Below, in pieces: positions 45,871 to 53,493 of a DNA stretch of 64,000 nucleotides. How positions within the stretch are numbered: the stretch's first letter is position 1; each line of letters begins with the position of its first letter. The notes beneath the pieces are model-generated. The model saw only the letters and a program-made list of their open reading frames with translations, was not told the DNA's origin and did not search any database. The DNA comes from Pedobacter psychroterrae (GTDB taxonomy: Bacteria; Bacteroidota; Bacteroidia; Sphingobacteriales; Sphingobacteriaceae). Where the stretch lies: NCBI RefSeq assembly GCF_004331695.1, contig NZ_SJSL01000007.1:168443-232442 (forward strand), written 5' to 3'. The translations under genes were made by a program, and so were the position numbers.

Positions 45871-46947
45871 CTAATCGGCACCTCCAATAACACTCAATTG
45901 CTTAAACTGAGTTTCAGATAATTTAGCATCCCTGTTTTGCTCTGCAGAATATTCTGCCATTAAACCTTGCGCTACTTTAACCATCTCAGGCGAGCCAATA
46001 AATATAGCTGTACGTTGGTGCAGTTCTGAAGGCTCAATGTCCAGAATCCTGTTGAAGCCATCGGAAGCAATCCCTCCGGCCTGTTCAATAATAAATGCCA
46101 TGGGATTGCACTCATATAGCAGACGCAATTTGCCATTTGGTGAACTTGCAGTAGTCGGATAGATATAAATACCACCTTTTATCAGGTTTCTGTGGATATC
46201 GCCTACCATTGATCCGATGTACCTGGATGTATAAGGTCTGTTTGTTTCTTTATCCTCTACCTGAGCATACTTGATGTATTTTTTAACCCCTGTTGGGAAA
46301 TGCACATAATTACCTTCATTAATAGAGTAAATATTACCAGTTGAAGGCACCTTCATGTCAGGATGCGAAAGACAGAACTCCCCTATTGACGGATCCAGGG
46401 TAAATCCGTTTACTCCCTTGCCTGTTGTATACACCAGCATGGTAGAGGAACCGTATATTACATAACCGGCAGCAACTTGCTCAGTTCCTTTTTGAAGTAC
46501 ATCTTTCAGTGTAGCTACACCATTGGTAGATTTTCTTCTGTAAATAGAGAAAATTGTTCCTACCGCTACATTACAGTCTATATTAGAGGATCCATCAAGC
46601 GGATCGATGCAAACTATATACTTGGCGTTTTTTGACACAGGTGAATCGATCGGCACAAACTCATCCTCCTCTTCTGTAGCTACGATACAACACTCGCCTC
46701 CGCTGGTGAGGGCACTGATAAACTGCGTATTGGCAAATACATCCAATTTCTGTTGCCCCTCACCCTGAATATTAACGGTACCCGCTGCGCCAAGTATATC
46801 TACCAGACCTGCCTTGTTCACCTCCCGGTTGACTATTTTTGAGGCAATTCCAATATCGCGCAGCAGCCTTGACAGCTCGCCTTTTGCGTAGGGAAAATCT
46901 GCCTGTTTCTCTATGATAAACTGACCCAGTGTAGTGATACCTGACAT
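45871..46947 (-). CDS. fbp: Fructose-1,6-bisphosphatase, class I
   Basis: A 358-residue gluconeogenic enzyme that releases phosphate from fructose-1,6-bisphosphate. It shows the metal-binding acidic cluster at Glu92-Glu94, and DPLDGSSNIDCN with Asp115 and Asp118. The substrate-binding YIGSMVGDIHRNLIKGGIYIYP and LRLLYECNPMAFIIEQAGG follow. All active-site segments are present and the length is near normal. It lies 21 bases after the phosphoesterase gene, so the two are co-transcribed, and it ends before a strong terminator. Confidence 0.97.
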   Translation of the reverse strand: MSGITTLGQFIIEKQADFPYAKGELSRLLRDIGIASKIVNREVNKAGLVDILGAAGTVNIQGEGQQKLDVFANTQFISALTSGGECCIVATEEEDEFVPIDSPVSKNAKYIVCIDPLDGSSNIDCNVAVGTIFSIYRRKSTNGVATLKDVLQKGTEQVAAGYVIYGSSTMLVYTTGKGVNGFTLDPSIGEFCLSHPDMKVPSTGNIYSINEGNYVHFPTGVKKYIKYAQVEDKETNRPYTSRYIGSMVGDIHRNLIKGGIYIYPTTASSPNGKLRLLYECNPMAFIIEQAGGIASDGFNRILDIEPSELHQRTAIFIGSPEMVKVAQGLMAEYSAEQNRDAKLSETQFKQLSVIGGAD

Positions 46948-46968
46948 ATACTTAGTGTAATTAATACG

Positions 46969-47460
46969 TTATCTGTTACCTATTTCTATGGCGACTAAGT
47001 TATGTACTTTTCCAGCTGTAACACAAAATTTAATTAAAGTTTTTATTCTATGCCAGCCCGAATTTCCGGCCGAACCTGGGTTTATATGCAGACAATCGAT
47101 TTTTTTATCATATATCACCTTCAGAATATGAGAATGCCCGCAAATAAATAATTTTGGAGGCTTAGTGTATATTTCACTCCTTACCTGAGGCGCATATTTT
47201 CCCGGGTATCCGCCAATATGAGTCATCCAAACGTCCAAATTCTCTATGCTAAATCGTATATGCTCCGGAAATTCATTCCTGATCTCTTTGTCGTCTATGT
47301 TCCCATATACGCCTCTTAAAGGTTTAAATGCGACGAGCTTTTCTGCTACATCCGGACCAAAATCGCCTGCATGCCAGATTTCGTCGCAATCCGCAAAATG
47401 TTTAAATACAGCATCATCCAGGAAGCCATGTGTATCAGAAAGTAAACCTATTTTAATCAA
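46969..47460 (-). CDS. YfcE/MJ0936-type metallophosphoesterase
   Basis: A 163-residue single-domain calcineurin-like phosphoesterase. The metal-binding motifs are in order: SDTHGFLDD (8-16), WHAGDFGPD, VYGNIDD, THIGGYPGKY and FICGHSHILK. Proteins of this size hydrolyse phosphodiesters of small molecules in vitro; the true substrate is unknown. It sits between the tRNA methyltransferase gene (38 bases) and fbp (21 bases). A promoter candidate lies in the gap and the end of the methyltransferase gene. Confidence 0.92.
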   Translation of the reverse strand: MIKIGLLSDTHGFLDDAVFKHFADCDEIWHAGDFGPDVAEKLVAFKPLRGVYGNIDDKEIRNEFPEHIRFSIENLDVWMTHIGGYPGKYAPQVRSEIYTKPPKLFICGHSHILKVIYDKKIDCLHINPGSAGNSGWHRIKTLIKFCVTAGKVHNLVAIEIGNR

Positions 47461-47481
47461 AATATCGATTTTTATCTAGCA

Positions 47482-47509
47482 CAAAGCTATTGATATAATC
47501 AAAATGCAA
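47482..47509 (-). promoter_or_regulatory. Candidate promoter of the phosphoesterase-fbp pair
   Basis: Minus strand: TTG (complement of 47507-47509), 17 bp, TAGCTTTG (complement of 47482-47489), an exact -7 match. The leader would be about 15 bases. Confidence 0.5.
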
Positions 47510-48203
47510 GGAAAAAATCTTTTAGCAATTCCTTATAAGCATGCGTATAAACACCTTCCGCTTCATAAATATAGAGACGCTCCTCTTCTGCAGCACGCGT
47601 TGTACGTCCTAGTGCAATGACCTTTCTGATCACCGGTTTGGTAACATCAGAGCAAATACTGACCTCCTTGTGAAGCACCAATCCAGCTGTTTTCCCTATA
47701 CTTACCACCTGATCTGCTGACTTAACCGGAAGGATCAGCCACAATACACCCACTTCACTTAGCAAAGTGGCAGCTTTTAATACCAGTGTTTCAAAAAAAT
47801 CCTCAGCAGCATGACGCGCCAGGCTCTTCCTGCTTTCGGGATTTTTCAGGTCATTTACAAAAAAAGGCGGATTGGAAATGATCAGGTCATATCTGTTTTC
47901 TGGTTCATACGCTGCAATATCTGTTTGAAATGCACTGACCCTGTCGGCAAAGGGAGATGACCTGAAGTTGCCGGCCGCGGCAAGTGCTGCAGAACCGTCT
48001 ATTTCTACTGCATCTATCAGCGCCGTTGGAAAACGCTGTGCCATCATCAGCGCAATCACCCCTGTACCAGTACCGATATCCAGGATGCGGGACGGCTTTA
48101 CATGTGCTGCTATTGCAGCCAAAAGGACTCCATCGGTATTGATCCGCATGGCGCAACCTTCCTGGTCTACCTCAAATTGCTTAAACCTGAAAACATTTCC
48201 CAT
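47499..48203 (-). CDS. trmN6: tRNA1(Val) adenine-37 N6-methyltransferase
   Basis: A 234-residue class I methyltransferase of the YfiC/TrmN6 family. The start GNVFRFKQFEVDQEGCAMRINTDGVLLAA is characteristic of the family. The SAM-binding motif is ILDIGTGTGVIALMMAQR, and the catalytic motif NPPFF targets an exocyclic adenine amino group. It should modify A37 next to the anticodon of valine tRNA. It is divergent from purL with 111 bases between. Confidence 0.9.
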   Translation of the reverse strand: MGNVFRFKQFEVDQEGCAMRINTDGVLLAAIAAHVKPSRILDIGTGTGVIALMMAQRFPTALIDAVEIDGSAALAAAGNFRSSPFADRVSAFQTDIAAYEPENRYDLIISNPPFFVNDLKNPESRKSLARHAAEDFFETLVLKAATLLSEVGVLWLILPVKSADQVVSIGKTAGLVLHKEVSICSDVTKPVIRKVIALGRTTRAAEEERLYIYEAEGVYTHAYKELLKDFFLAF

Positions 48204-48235
48204 ACCTGATAAAGCAGCTGCATCTAAAATAGCAA

Positions 48236-48243
48236 CAAATGTA
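48236..48243 (-). promoter_or_regulatory. Candidate -7 element of trmN6
   Basis: TACATTTG on the minus strand matches TAnnTTTG exactly, 33-40 bases before the start codon. No clear -33 partner is seen. Confidence 0.4.
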
Positions 48244-48286
48244 AGATATATTACAATCTAACCTTATCCATTTAAAATTTAAAAGC

Positions 48287-48294
48287 TAAATTTG
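48287..48294 (+). promoter_or_regulatory. Candidate -7 element of purL
   Basis: TAAATTTG matches the -7 consensus exactly, 20 bases before the purL start. The space between the divergent genes is too short and unstructured for a purine riboswitch. Confidence 0.5.
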
Positions 48295-48314
48295 CACTTT
48301 CAAAAAAAGAGAGC

Positions 48315-51300
48315 ATGATCTATTTCTTCCTAAGCCAGTCTACCACGGTTTTCGCTTTACAAATTGAACGCGAACTAAACGCAACTGATGTTACAAAACT
48401 TGAATGGCTGTTTGGCGGCGCCAAACTACAACAGGAGAACACCTTAACCGGATTTCATATTGGCCCGCGTGCCGCAATGATCACCCCCTGGAGCACCAAT
48501 GCGGTAGAGATTACACAAAACATGGCCATTGAAGGAATCATCAGAATCGAAGAGTTTGGAAAGGTAGCTGAAGATTTCGCAGGGTACGACCCCATGCTTT
48601 CGCAGAAATACGACGAACTTAACCAGGAAATTTACACCATTAATATACTGCCAGAGCCCATCTTGCAGATCACTGATGTGGCAGCATACAATAAGCGGGA
48701 AGGACTTTCACTGAGTGATGATGAGGTGGAATACCTGGAAGGGCTGGCAGAAAGATTGGGCAGACCACTTACAGATTCAGAAGTATTTGGTTTCTCGCAG
48801 GTTAATTCAGAACATTGCCGCCATAAGATCTTCAATGGCAAATTTGTGATCGATGGAGAAGAAAAGCCAACTTCACTCTTTAAACTGATTCGCATGACCT
48901 CTGACGCACACCCCAACGATATTGTTTCTGCCTATAAAGACAATGTTGCGTTCATAAAAGGACCGGTAGTTCAGCAGTTTGCACCTAAGCGTGCGGACAT
49001 ACCTGATTATTATACGCTGAGTGATTTTGAATCTGTGATCTCGCTAAAAGCGGAAACCCATAACTTCCCTACTACGGTAGAGCCATTTAATGGTGCTGCT
49101 ACAGGTTCTGGTGGAGAAATCAGGGACAGGCTGGCAGGCGGACAGGGTTCGCTACCCCTGGCAGGTACTGCCGTATATATGACAGCCTTATCCCGCCTGG
49201 AAGAGGGCCGTGCATGGGAAAACGGCGTAGCCGAAAGACAATGGTTGTATCAAACACCCATGGATATCCTTATCAAGGCCTCTAACGGCGCTACTGATTT
49301 CGGAAATAAGTTTGGTCAGCCACTCATCACAGGATCAGTACTGACCTTTGAACACGAAGAGAATTCAAGAATACTTGGCTTTGACAAGGTGATCATGCTG
49401 GCAGGTGGCATTGGTTATGGTAAAGCAAGCCAGGCCCAAAAACTTAAACCGGCTGAGGGCGACAAGATCGTGATACTGGGTGGTGAAAACTACCGCATCG
49501 GTATGGGTGGCGCAGCAGTATCATCGGCTGATACCGGCCAACTGGGCACAGGCATTGAACTAAATGCTGTTCAAAGATCCAATCCCGAAATGCAAAAACG
49601 TGCGGCAAATGCAGTGCGCGGGATGGTGGAATCTGATCACAACCCGATTATCTCGATACATGATCATGGTGCAGGCGGTCACCTCAACTGTCTTTCTGAA
49701 CTGGTTGAAGAAACAGGTGGAAAAATCGACCTGGATAAGCTTCCTGTAGGTGACCCTACCCTGTCTTCCAAAGAAATTATTGGCAACGAATCGCAGGAAC
49801 GCATGGGTCTTGTGATTGGCCAGAAAGACATAGATACCCTGCAGAAGATTGCAGACCGGGAGCGCTCTCCAATGTACACCGTAGGTACGGTAACAGGAGA
49901 TCACCGCTTTACGTTTGAATCTGCTACTACAGGCGTAAAGCCAATGGACCTCGAGCTGAAAGACATGTTTGGCAGTTCTCCAAAGGTAGTTATGGACGAT
50001 AAAACCATCGACAGAAAGTACCAGCCTGTTGTTTATGATATTGCACAACTCAGTACTTATCTGGAGCAAGTATTGCAGCTTGAAGCTGTGGCTTGTAAGG
50101 ATTGGCTTACGAATAAAGTAGACCGCTGTGTAGGCGGGCGCGTGGCCAAGCAGCAATGTGCCGGGCCATTACAATTGCCACTAAACAACTGCGGGGTAAT
50201 GGCACTTGATTTTCAGGGAAAAGAAGGTATAGCAACTTCCGTAGGGCATGCACCACTTTCTGCCCTGATCGATCCGGCCGCCGGAAGCCGCATAGCTATT
50301 GCTGAATCCCTTTCCAACATTGTATGGGCACCTTTAAAAGACGGACTGAAAAGCGTATCGCTATCGGCCAACTGGATGTGGGCCTGTAAAAACGAAGGTG
50401 AAGATGCAAGGCTTTATGAAGCAGTGAAAGCCTGTTCAGATTTTGCGATCTCTTTAGGCATCAACATCCCGACAGGAAAAGATTCCCTGTCAATGAAGCA
50501 GAAATACAAAGACGGTGATGTAATTGCCCCGGGTACAGTAATCATTTCAGCAGGTGGTAACTGCAACGACATTACCAAGGCAGTGGAACCTGTATTGCAA
50601 AAGAACGGGGGCTCCATTTATTACATCAACCTTTCCAATGACAGCTACAAACTGGGAGGTTCATCCTTTGCCCAGATATTAAATAAAATAGGGAATGAAA
50701 CACCGGATGTAAAAGATGCGGCTCAGTTCAGCAATGTATTCAATACCATCCAGCAGTTAATTTCTGATGAAAAAATACAGGCCGGACACGATATAGGCAG
50801 CGGTGGTTTGATCACTACCCTTTTAGAAATGTGCTTTGCCGACCGTGATCTGGGTGCAACGTTTGACTTATCTTCGCTAGCTGAAGAGGACAATATTAAA
50901 CTGCTTTTCGCAGAAAATATAGGTATCGTTTTCCAGGCGGATGAAGCTGTTGAAGTTACGCTTAAAACAAATGGCATTACTTACCATAAAATTGGTGAAG
51001 TAAGCAATACAGCGACGCTAACTATTAAAAATGGTTCATCAGAAAGTCTGAACTTTGACATCGATCACCTGCGGGATGTGTGGTTCAAAACATCCTACCT
51101 GCTTGACAAAAAACAAAGCGGACCGGTAAAAGCCAAAGAACGCTTTGACAACTACAAAAACCATTTACTGAAATACAGCTTCCCTGCTGGTTTTGATGGC
51201 AGAAAACCTGCAATAGACATTAGCAAACCACGTCCTAAAGCAGCCATCATCCGCGAAAAAGGAAGCAACTCTGAGCGCGAGCTTGCTAATGCGATGTACC

Positions 51301-51980
51301 TGGCAGGATTTGACGTAAAAGATGTGCACATGACCGACCTGATCACCGGCCGCGAAACATTGGAAGACATCCAGTTCATCGGCGCTGTAGGCGGATTCTC
51401 CAACTCAGACGTACTAGGCTCGGCCAAGGGATGGGCGGGTGCCTTTATGTATAATGAAAAAGCACGTGTAGCACTGGAAAACTTCTTCAGCCGTCCAGAC
51501 ACCCTTTCTGTAGGTGTTTGTAATGGCTGTCAACTCTTCATTGAGCTCGGCATGATCAATAAAGACCATGCTGAAAAACCTAAAATGCTCCATAACAAAA
51601 GTGGTAAGCACGAAAGCATCTTTACTTCGCTCACCATTGCAGAAAACAATTCAGTAATGCTGTCCACCCTCGCAGGAAGTACGCTGGGTGTCTGGGTATC
51701 GCATGGCGAAGGCCGTTTCCAACTGCCATATGAAGAATCAAAGTACCGCATCGTAGCGAAATATGCCTATGAGACCTACCCTGCCTCACCGAACGATTCT
51801 GACTATAACACAGCAATGATGTGTGACGAAAGTGGCCGCCACCTGGTTATGATGCCGCATATTGAGCGTTCATTGTTCCAGTGGCATTGGGCAAACTATC
51901 CGCAAGGACGTAAAGATGAAGTTTCCCCATGGATGGAGGCTTTTGTCAACGCACGGAAGTGGGTAGAAGCTCAGGTTTAA
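48315..51980 (+). CDS. purL: Phosphoribosylformylglycinamidine synthase, large single-chain type
   Basis: A 1221-residue enzyme of de novo purine synthesis that converts FGAR to FGAM with ATP and glutamine. It has the long form with all domains: an N-terminal PurS-like part (1-150), a linker with FGFSQVNSEHCRHKIFNG, two AIRS-type synthase halves (ETHNFPTTVEPFNGAATGSGGEIRD; IPTGKDSLSMKQKY), and a C-terminal glutaminase with nucleophile Cys1069 in GVCNGCQ and a late His/Glu pair (PHIERSLFQWHW). Many Gram-positives split this into PurS, PurQ and PurL. Its last 35 bases overlap the convergent M56 peptidase gene. Confidence 0.97.
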   Translation: MIYFFLSQSTTVFALQIERELNATDVTKLEWLFGGAKLQQENTLTGFHIGPRAAMITPWSTNAVEITQNMAIEGIIRIEEFGKVAEDFAGYDPMLSQKYDELNQEIYTINILPEPILQITDVAAYNKREGLSLSDDEVEYLEGLAERLGRPLTDSEVFGFSQVNSEHCRHKIFNGKFVIDGEEKPTSLFKLIRMTSDAHPNDIVSAYKDNVAFIKGPVVQQFAPKRADIPDYYTLSDFESVISLKAETHNFPTTVEPFNGAATGSGGEIRDRLAGGQGSLPLAGTAVYMTALSRLEEGRAWENGVAERQWLYQTPMDILIKASNGATDFGNKFGQPLITGSVLTFEHEENSRILGFDKVIMLAGGIGYGKASQAQKLKPAEGDKIVILGGENYRIGMGGAAVSSADTGQLGTGIELNAVQRSNPEMQKRAANAVRGMVESDHNPIISIHDHGAGGHLNCLSELVEETGGKIDLDKLPVGDPTLSSKEIIGNESQERMGLVIGQKDIDTLQKIADRERSPMYTVGTVTGDHRFTFESATTGVKPMDLELKDMFGSSPKVVMDDKTIDRKYQPVVYDIAQLSTYLEQVLQLEAVACKDWLTNKVDRCVGGRVAKQQCAGPLQLPLNNCGVMALDFQGKEGIATSVGHAPLSALIDPAAGSRIAIAESLSNIVWAPLKDGLKSVSLSANWMWACKNEGEDARLYEAVKACSDFAISLGINIPTGKDSLSMKQKYKDGDVIAPGTVIISAGGNCNDITKAVEPVLQKNGGSIYYINLSNDSYKLGGSSFAQILNKIGNETPDVKDAAQFSNVFNTIQQLISDEKIQAGHDIGSGGLITTLLEMCFADRDLGATFDLSSLAEEDNIKLLFAENIGIVFQADEAVEVTLKTNGITYHKIGEVSNTATLTIKNGSSESLNFDIDHLRDVWFKTSYLLDKKQSGPVKAKERFDNYKNHLLKYSFPAGFDGRKPAIDISKPRPKAAIIREKGSNSERELANAMYLAGFDVKDVHMTDLITGRETLEDIQFIGAVGGFSNSDVLGSAKGWAGAFMYNEKARVALENFFSRPDTLSVGVCNGCQLFIELGMINKDHAEKPKMLHNKSGKHESIFTSLTIAENNSVMLSTLAGSTLGVWVSHGEGRFQLPYEESKYRIVAKYAYETYPASPNDSDYNTAMMCDESGRHLVMMPHIERSLFQWHWANYPQGRKDEVSPWMEAFVNARKWVEAQV

Positions 51981-53055
51981 CTTTTGGCTTTTTAGTGTAG
52001 ATCAGGATCACTCCGTTCCTGCCTCTTTCGCCGTAAGCGGCTATGGCCTGCCCGTCTTTAAGGACATGAATGGATTCTATATTGTTCTGGTCTACATCTT
52101 CCATTACTGGCGGTATTTCTACTCCATCCAGAAGATATAGTGGCTTTTCCTTACCCTGTTCCTTTTGCACACGTACGCTTGATTTCACTAACTGCTGCTG
52201 CACGGTAAATTCAGGCTTGGCAAAAGCCCATAAAAATACCGCCAGGGCAGGCAGCACTGCTAAAACGGCTATTTTCTTAACCGGTCCGGAAGCAGGCTTT
52301 GCCAGCATTTTTATCCTGCTCAACTGGTACTGATAAAATGAACTCGAAAACGAAAATACACGCGTACCAACACAATGGTTTACCAATACCGCGCGATATA
52401 TTGCGGGGGAGTTTCCTTGTTGCAGTACCGCCTCATCTGCAAGAAACTCATGGTTCTGCCTGATGGCCTGTAAGTAGAGCCAGGCAACCGGATTGAACCA
52501 TTGCAGTGCACACACCACCTGCGCAAGCAACAGGTCTGCCCAGTGCTGCTGCTTTACATGCGCCCGCTCATGTTCCATCACCAGTTTTCTTTCAGTGGCC
52601 GACAGCTCGTCGGAACCGTCTAGAATAATGTAATTAAAAAAGGAGAAAGACGATTTAAAATCATCAGCTTGCACCAATCTATACCCATCCCCGCTGCTGT
52701 AGCCCGTTCTGCTGATAACCTTTTTGATCTTTAACAGACCAACGAAATGGCGCAGTAGTAAAATACACACACCCAGTCCGTATGCACCCATCAGGCCATA
52801 GATCCAAGCATTGCTACTTTCTTTAGCGTTTTCCAAACCTCCGCCTGTATTGTTTGCCGGTACATTCGTCACAGGTATAATTACCTCATAGGTATAAGTA
52901 TACAAAGGCAAAATAAGCGAGCAGAACAGTCCTGTCAGCATAAAAAACCTGTTGAACCGATAAAAGGTCTCGTTTCTAAAGAAAAACCAGTAAACACCAA
53001 AAAACAATGTGCTGCAAAGTGCCGATTTCAGCAGATATAACCCAAATTCTTCCAT
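51946..53055 (-). CDS. M56 (BlaR1-like) membrane peptidase with plug-like C-terminal tail
   Basis: A 369-residue membrane protein. Four helices lie in the first 110 and near 265-285 residues, and the zinc motif is HERAH (His162, Glu163, His166). The soluble C-terminal part is short and has no penicillin-binding sensor domain as in BlaR1. It ends with a stretch (DGVEIPPVMEDVDQNNIESIHVLKDGQAIAAYGERGRNGVILIYTKK) that mimics the plug motif of TonB-dependent receptors. Such tails recur in Bacteroidota M56 proteins. It probably inactivates the BlaI-type repressor encoded two bases upstream. The 3' end overlaps purL on the opposite strand. Confidence 0.9.
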   Translation of the reverse strand: MEEFGLYLLKSALCSTLFFGVYWFFFRNETFYRFNRFFMLTGLFCSLILPLYTYTYEVIIPVTNVPANNTGGGLENAKESSNAWIYGLMGAYGLGVCILLLRHFVGLLKIKKVISRTGYSSGDGYRLVQADDFKSSFSFFNYIILDGSDELSATERKLVMEHERAHVKQQHWADLLLAQVVCALQWFNPVAWLYLQAIRQNHEFLADEAVLQQGNSPAIYRAVLVNHCVGTRVFSFSSSFYQYQLSRIKMLAKPASGPVKKIAVLAVLPALAVFLWAFAKPEFTVQQQLVKSSVRVQKEQGKEKPLYLLDGVEIPPVMEDVDQNNIESIHVLKDGQAIAAYGERGRNGVILIYTKKPKVKPELLPTSVR

Positions 53056-53057
53056 CG

Positions 53058-53450
53058 TTATTTCTTTTTATCCTTATTCAATTCTTCTTTGGTATCCCTG
53101 ATCAGCAGATCAAGCTCTTCAATGGTATAGTTGTTTTCCCTGGCAAAAAAAGAGGCCATGGCAGCAAAAGAGTTGTTGAAATAATTCTTTAGTAAACCCG
53201 ACAACTGAGATTTAGAGTAACCCTCCTTGCTGATCAGCGGACGGTATACATTAATCCTACCCTGGCTGCTGTGTGCGGCAAAACCCTTATTTTCCAGGAT
53301 AGTCAATACCGTTGCCACTGTAGTTCTTGCAGGTACCGGTTGCGGAAGCTTATCACGGATGTCCTGGACCGTACCTTCTCCCAGATCCCATAATACCTGC
53401 ATGATCTGCTCTTCAGCCTTCGTCAGCTGTGCTGTAACCATTTTATCCAT
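53058..53450 (-). CDS. BlaI/MecI-family repressor
   Basis: A 130-residue winged-helix repressor: LTKAEEQIMQVLWDLGEGTVQDIRDKLPQ, the recognition region PARTTVATVLTILENKGFAAHSSQGRINVYRPLI, and a C-terminal dimerisation helix region where peptidase cleavage occurs in the family. It pairs with the M56 peptidase gene two bases downstream. A dyad GACTA-N6-TAGAC lies 17 bases before its start, and two perfect GTCTA-N6-TAGAC copies lie before the GLPGLI gene. It therefore probably represses itself and that operon. No beta-lactamase gene is present, so antibiotic sensing is not implied. Confidence 0.93.
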   Translation of the reverse strand: MDKMVTAQLTKAEEQIMQVLWDLGEGTVQDIRDKLPQPVPARTTVATVLTILENKGFAAHSSQGRINVYRPLISKEGYSKSQLSGLLKNYFNNSFAAMASFFARENNYTIEELDLLIRDTKEELNKDKKK

Positions 53451-53466
53451 AGCGTATTAAATATAT

Positions 53467-53482
53467 GACTAATTTTATAGAC
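53467..53482 (-). promoter_or_regulatory. Candidate BlaI operator before blaI
   Basis: On the plus strand GACTA-N6-TAGAC, one base off the perfect GTCTA-N6-TAGAC dyads at 57056 and 57094. It is 17 bases from the start codon, a good place for autorepression. Confidence 0.55.
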
Positions 53483-53493
53483 CTGCAAAATAA

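Noticed and set aside
48204..48314. Purine riboswitch before purL
   Set aside because: Only about 20 bases of leader follow the -7 element and no three-way-junction pairing is seen.
49560..50156. Long minus-strand frame of about 198 codons inside purL
   Set aside because: It lies wholly within the conserved purL coding region in another frame and has no domain pattern; a shadow frame.
51946..53450. Beta-lactam resistance module
   Set aside because: The M56 protein lacks the penicillin-binding sensor domain and no beta-lactamase or mecA-like gene is near.
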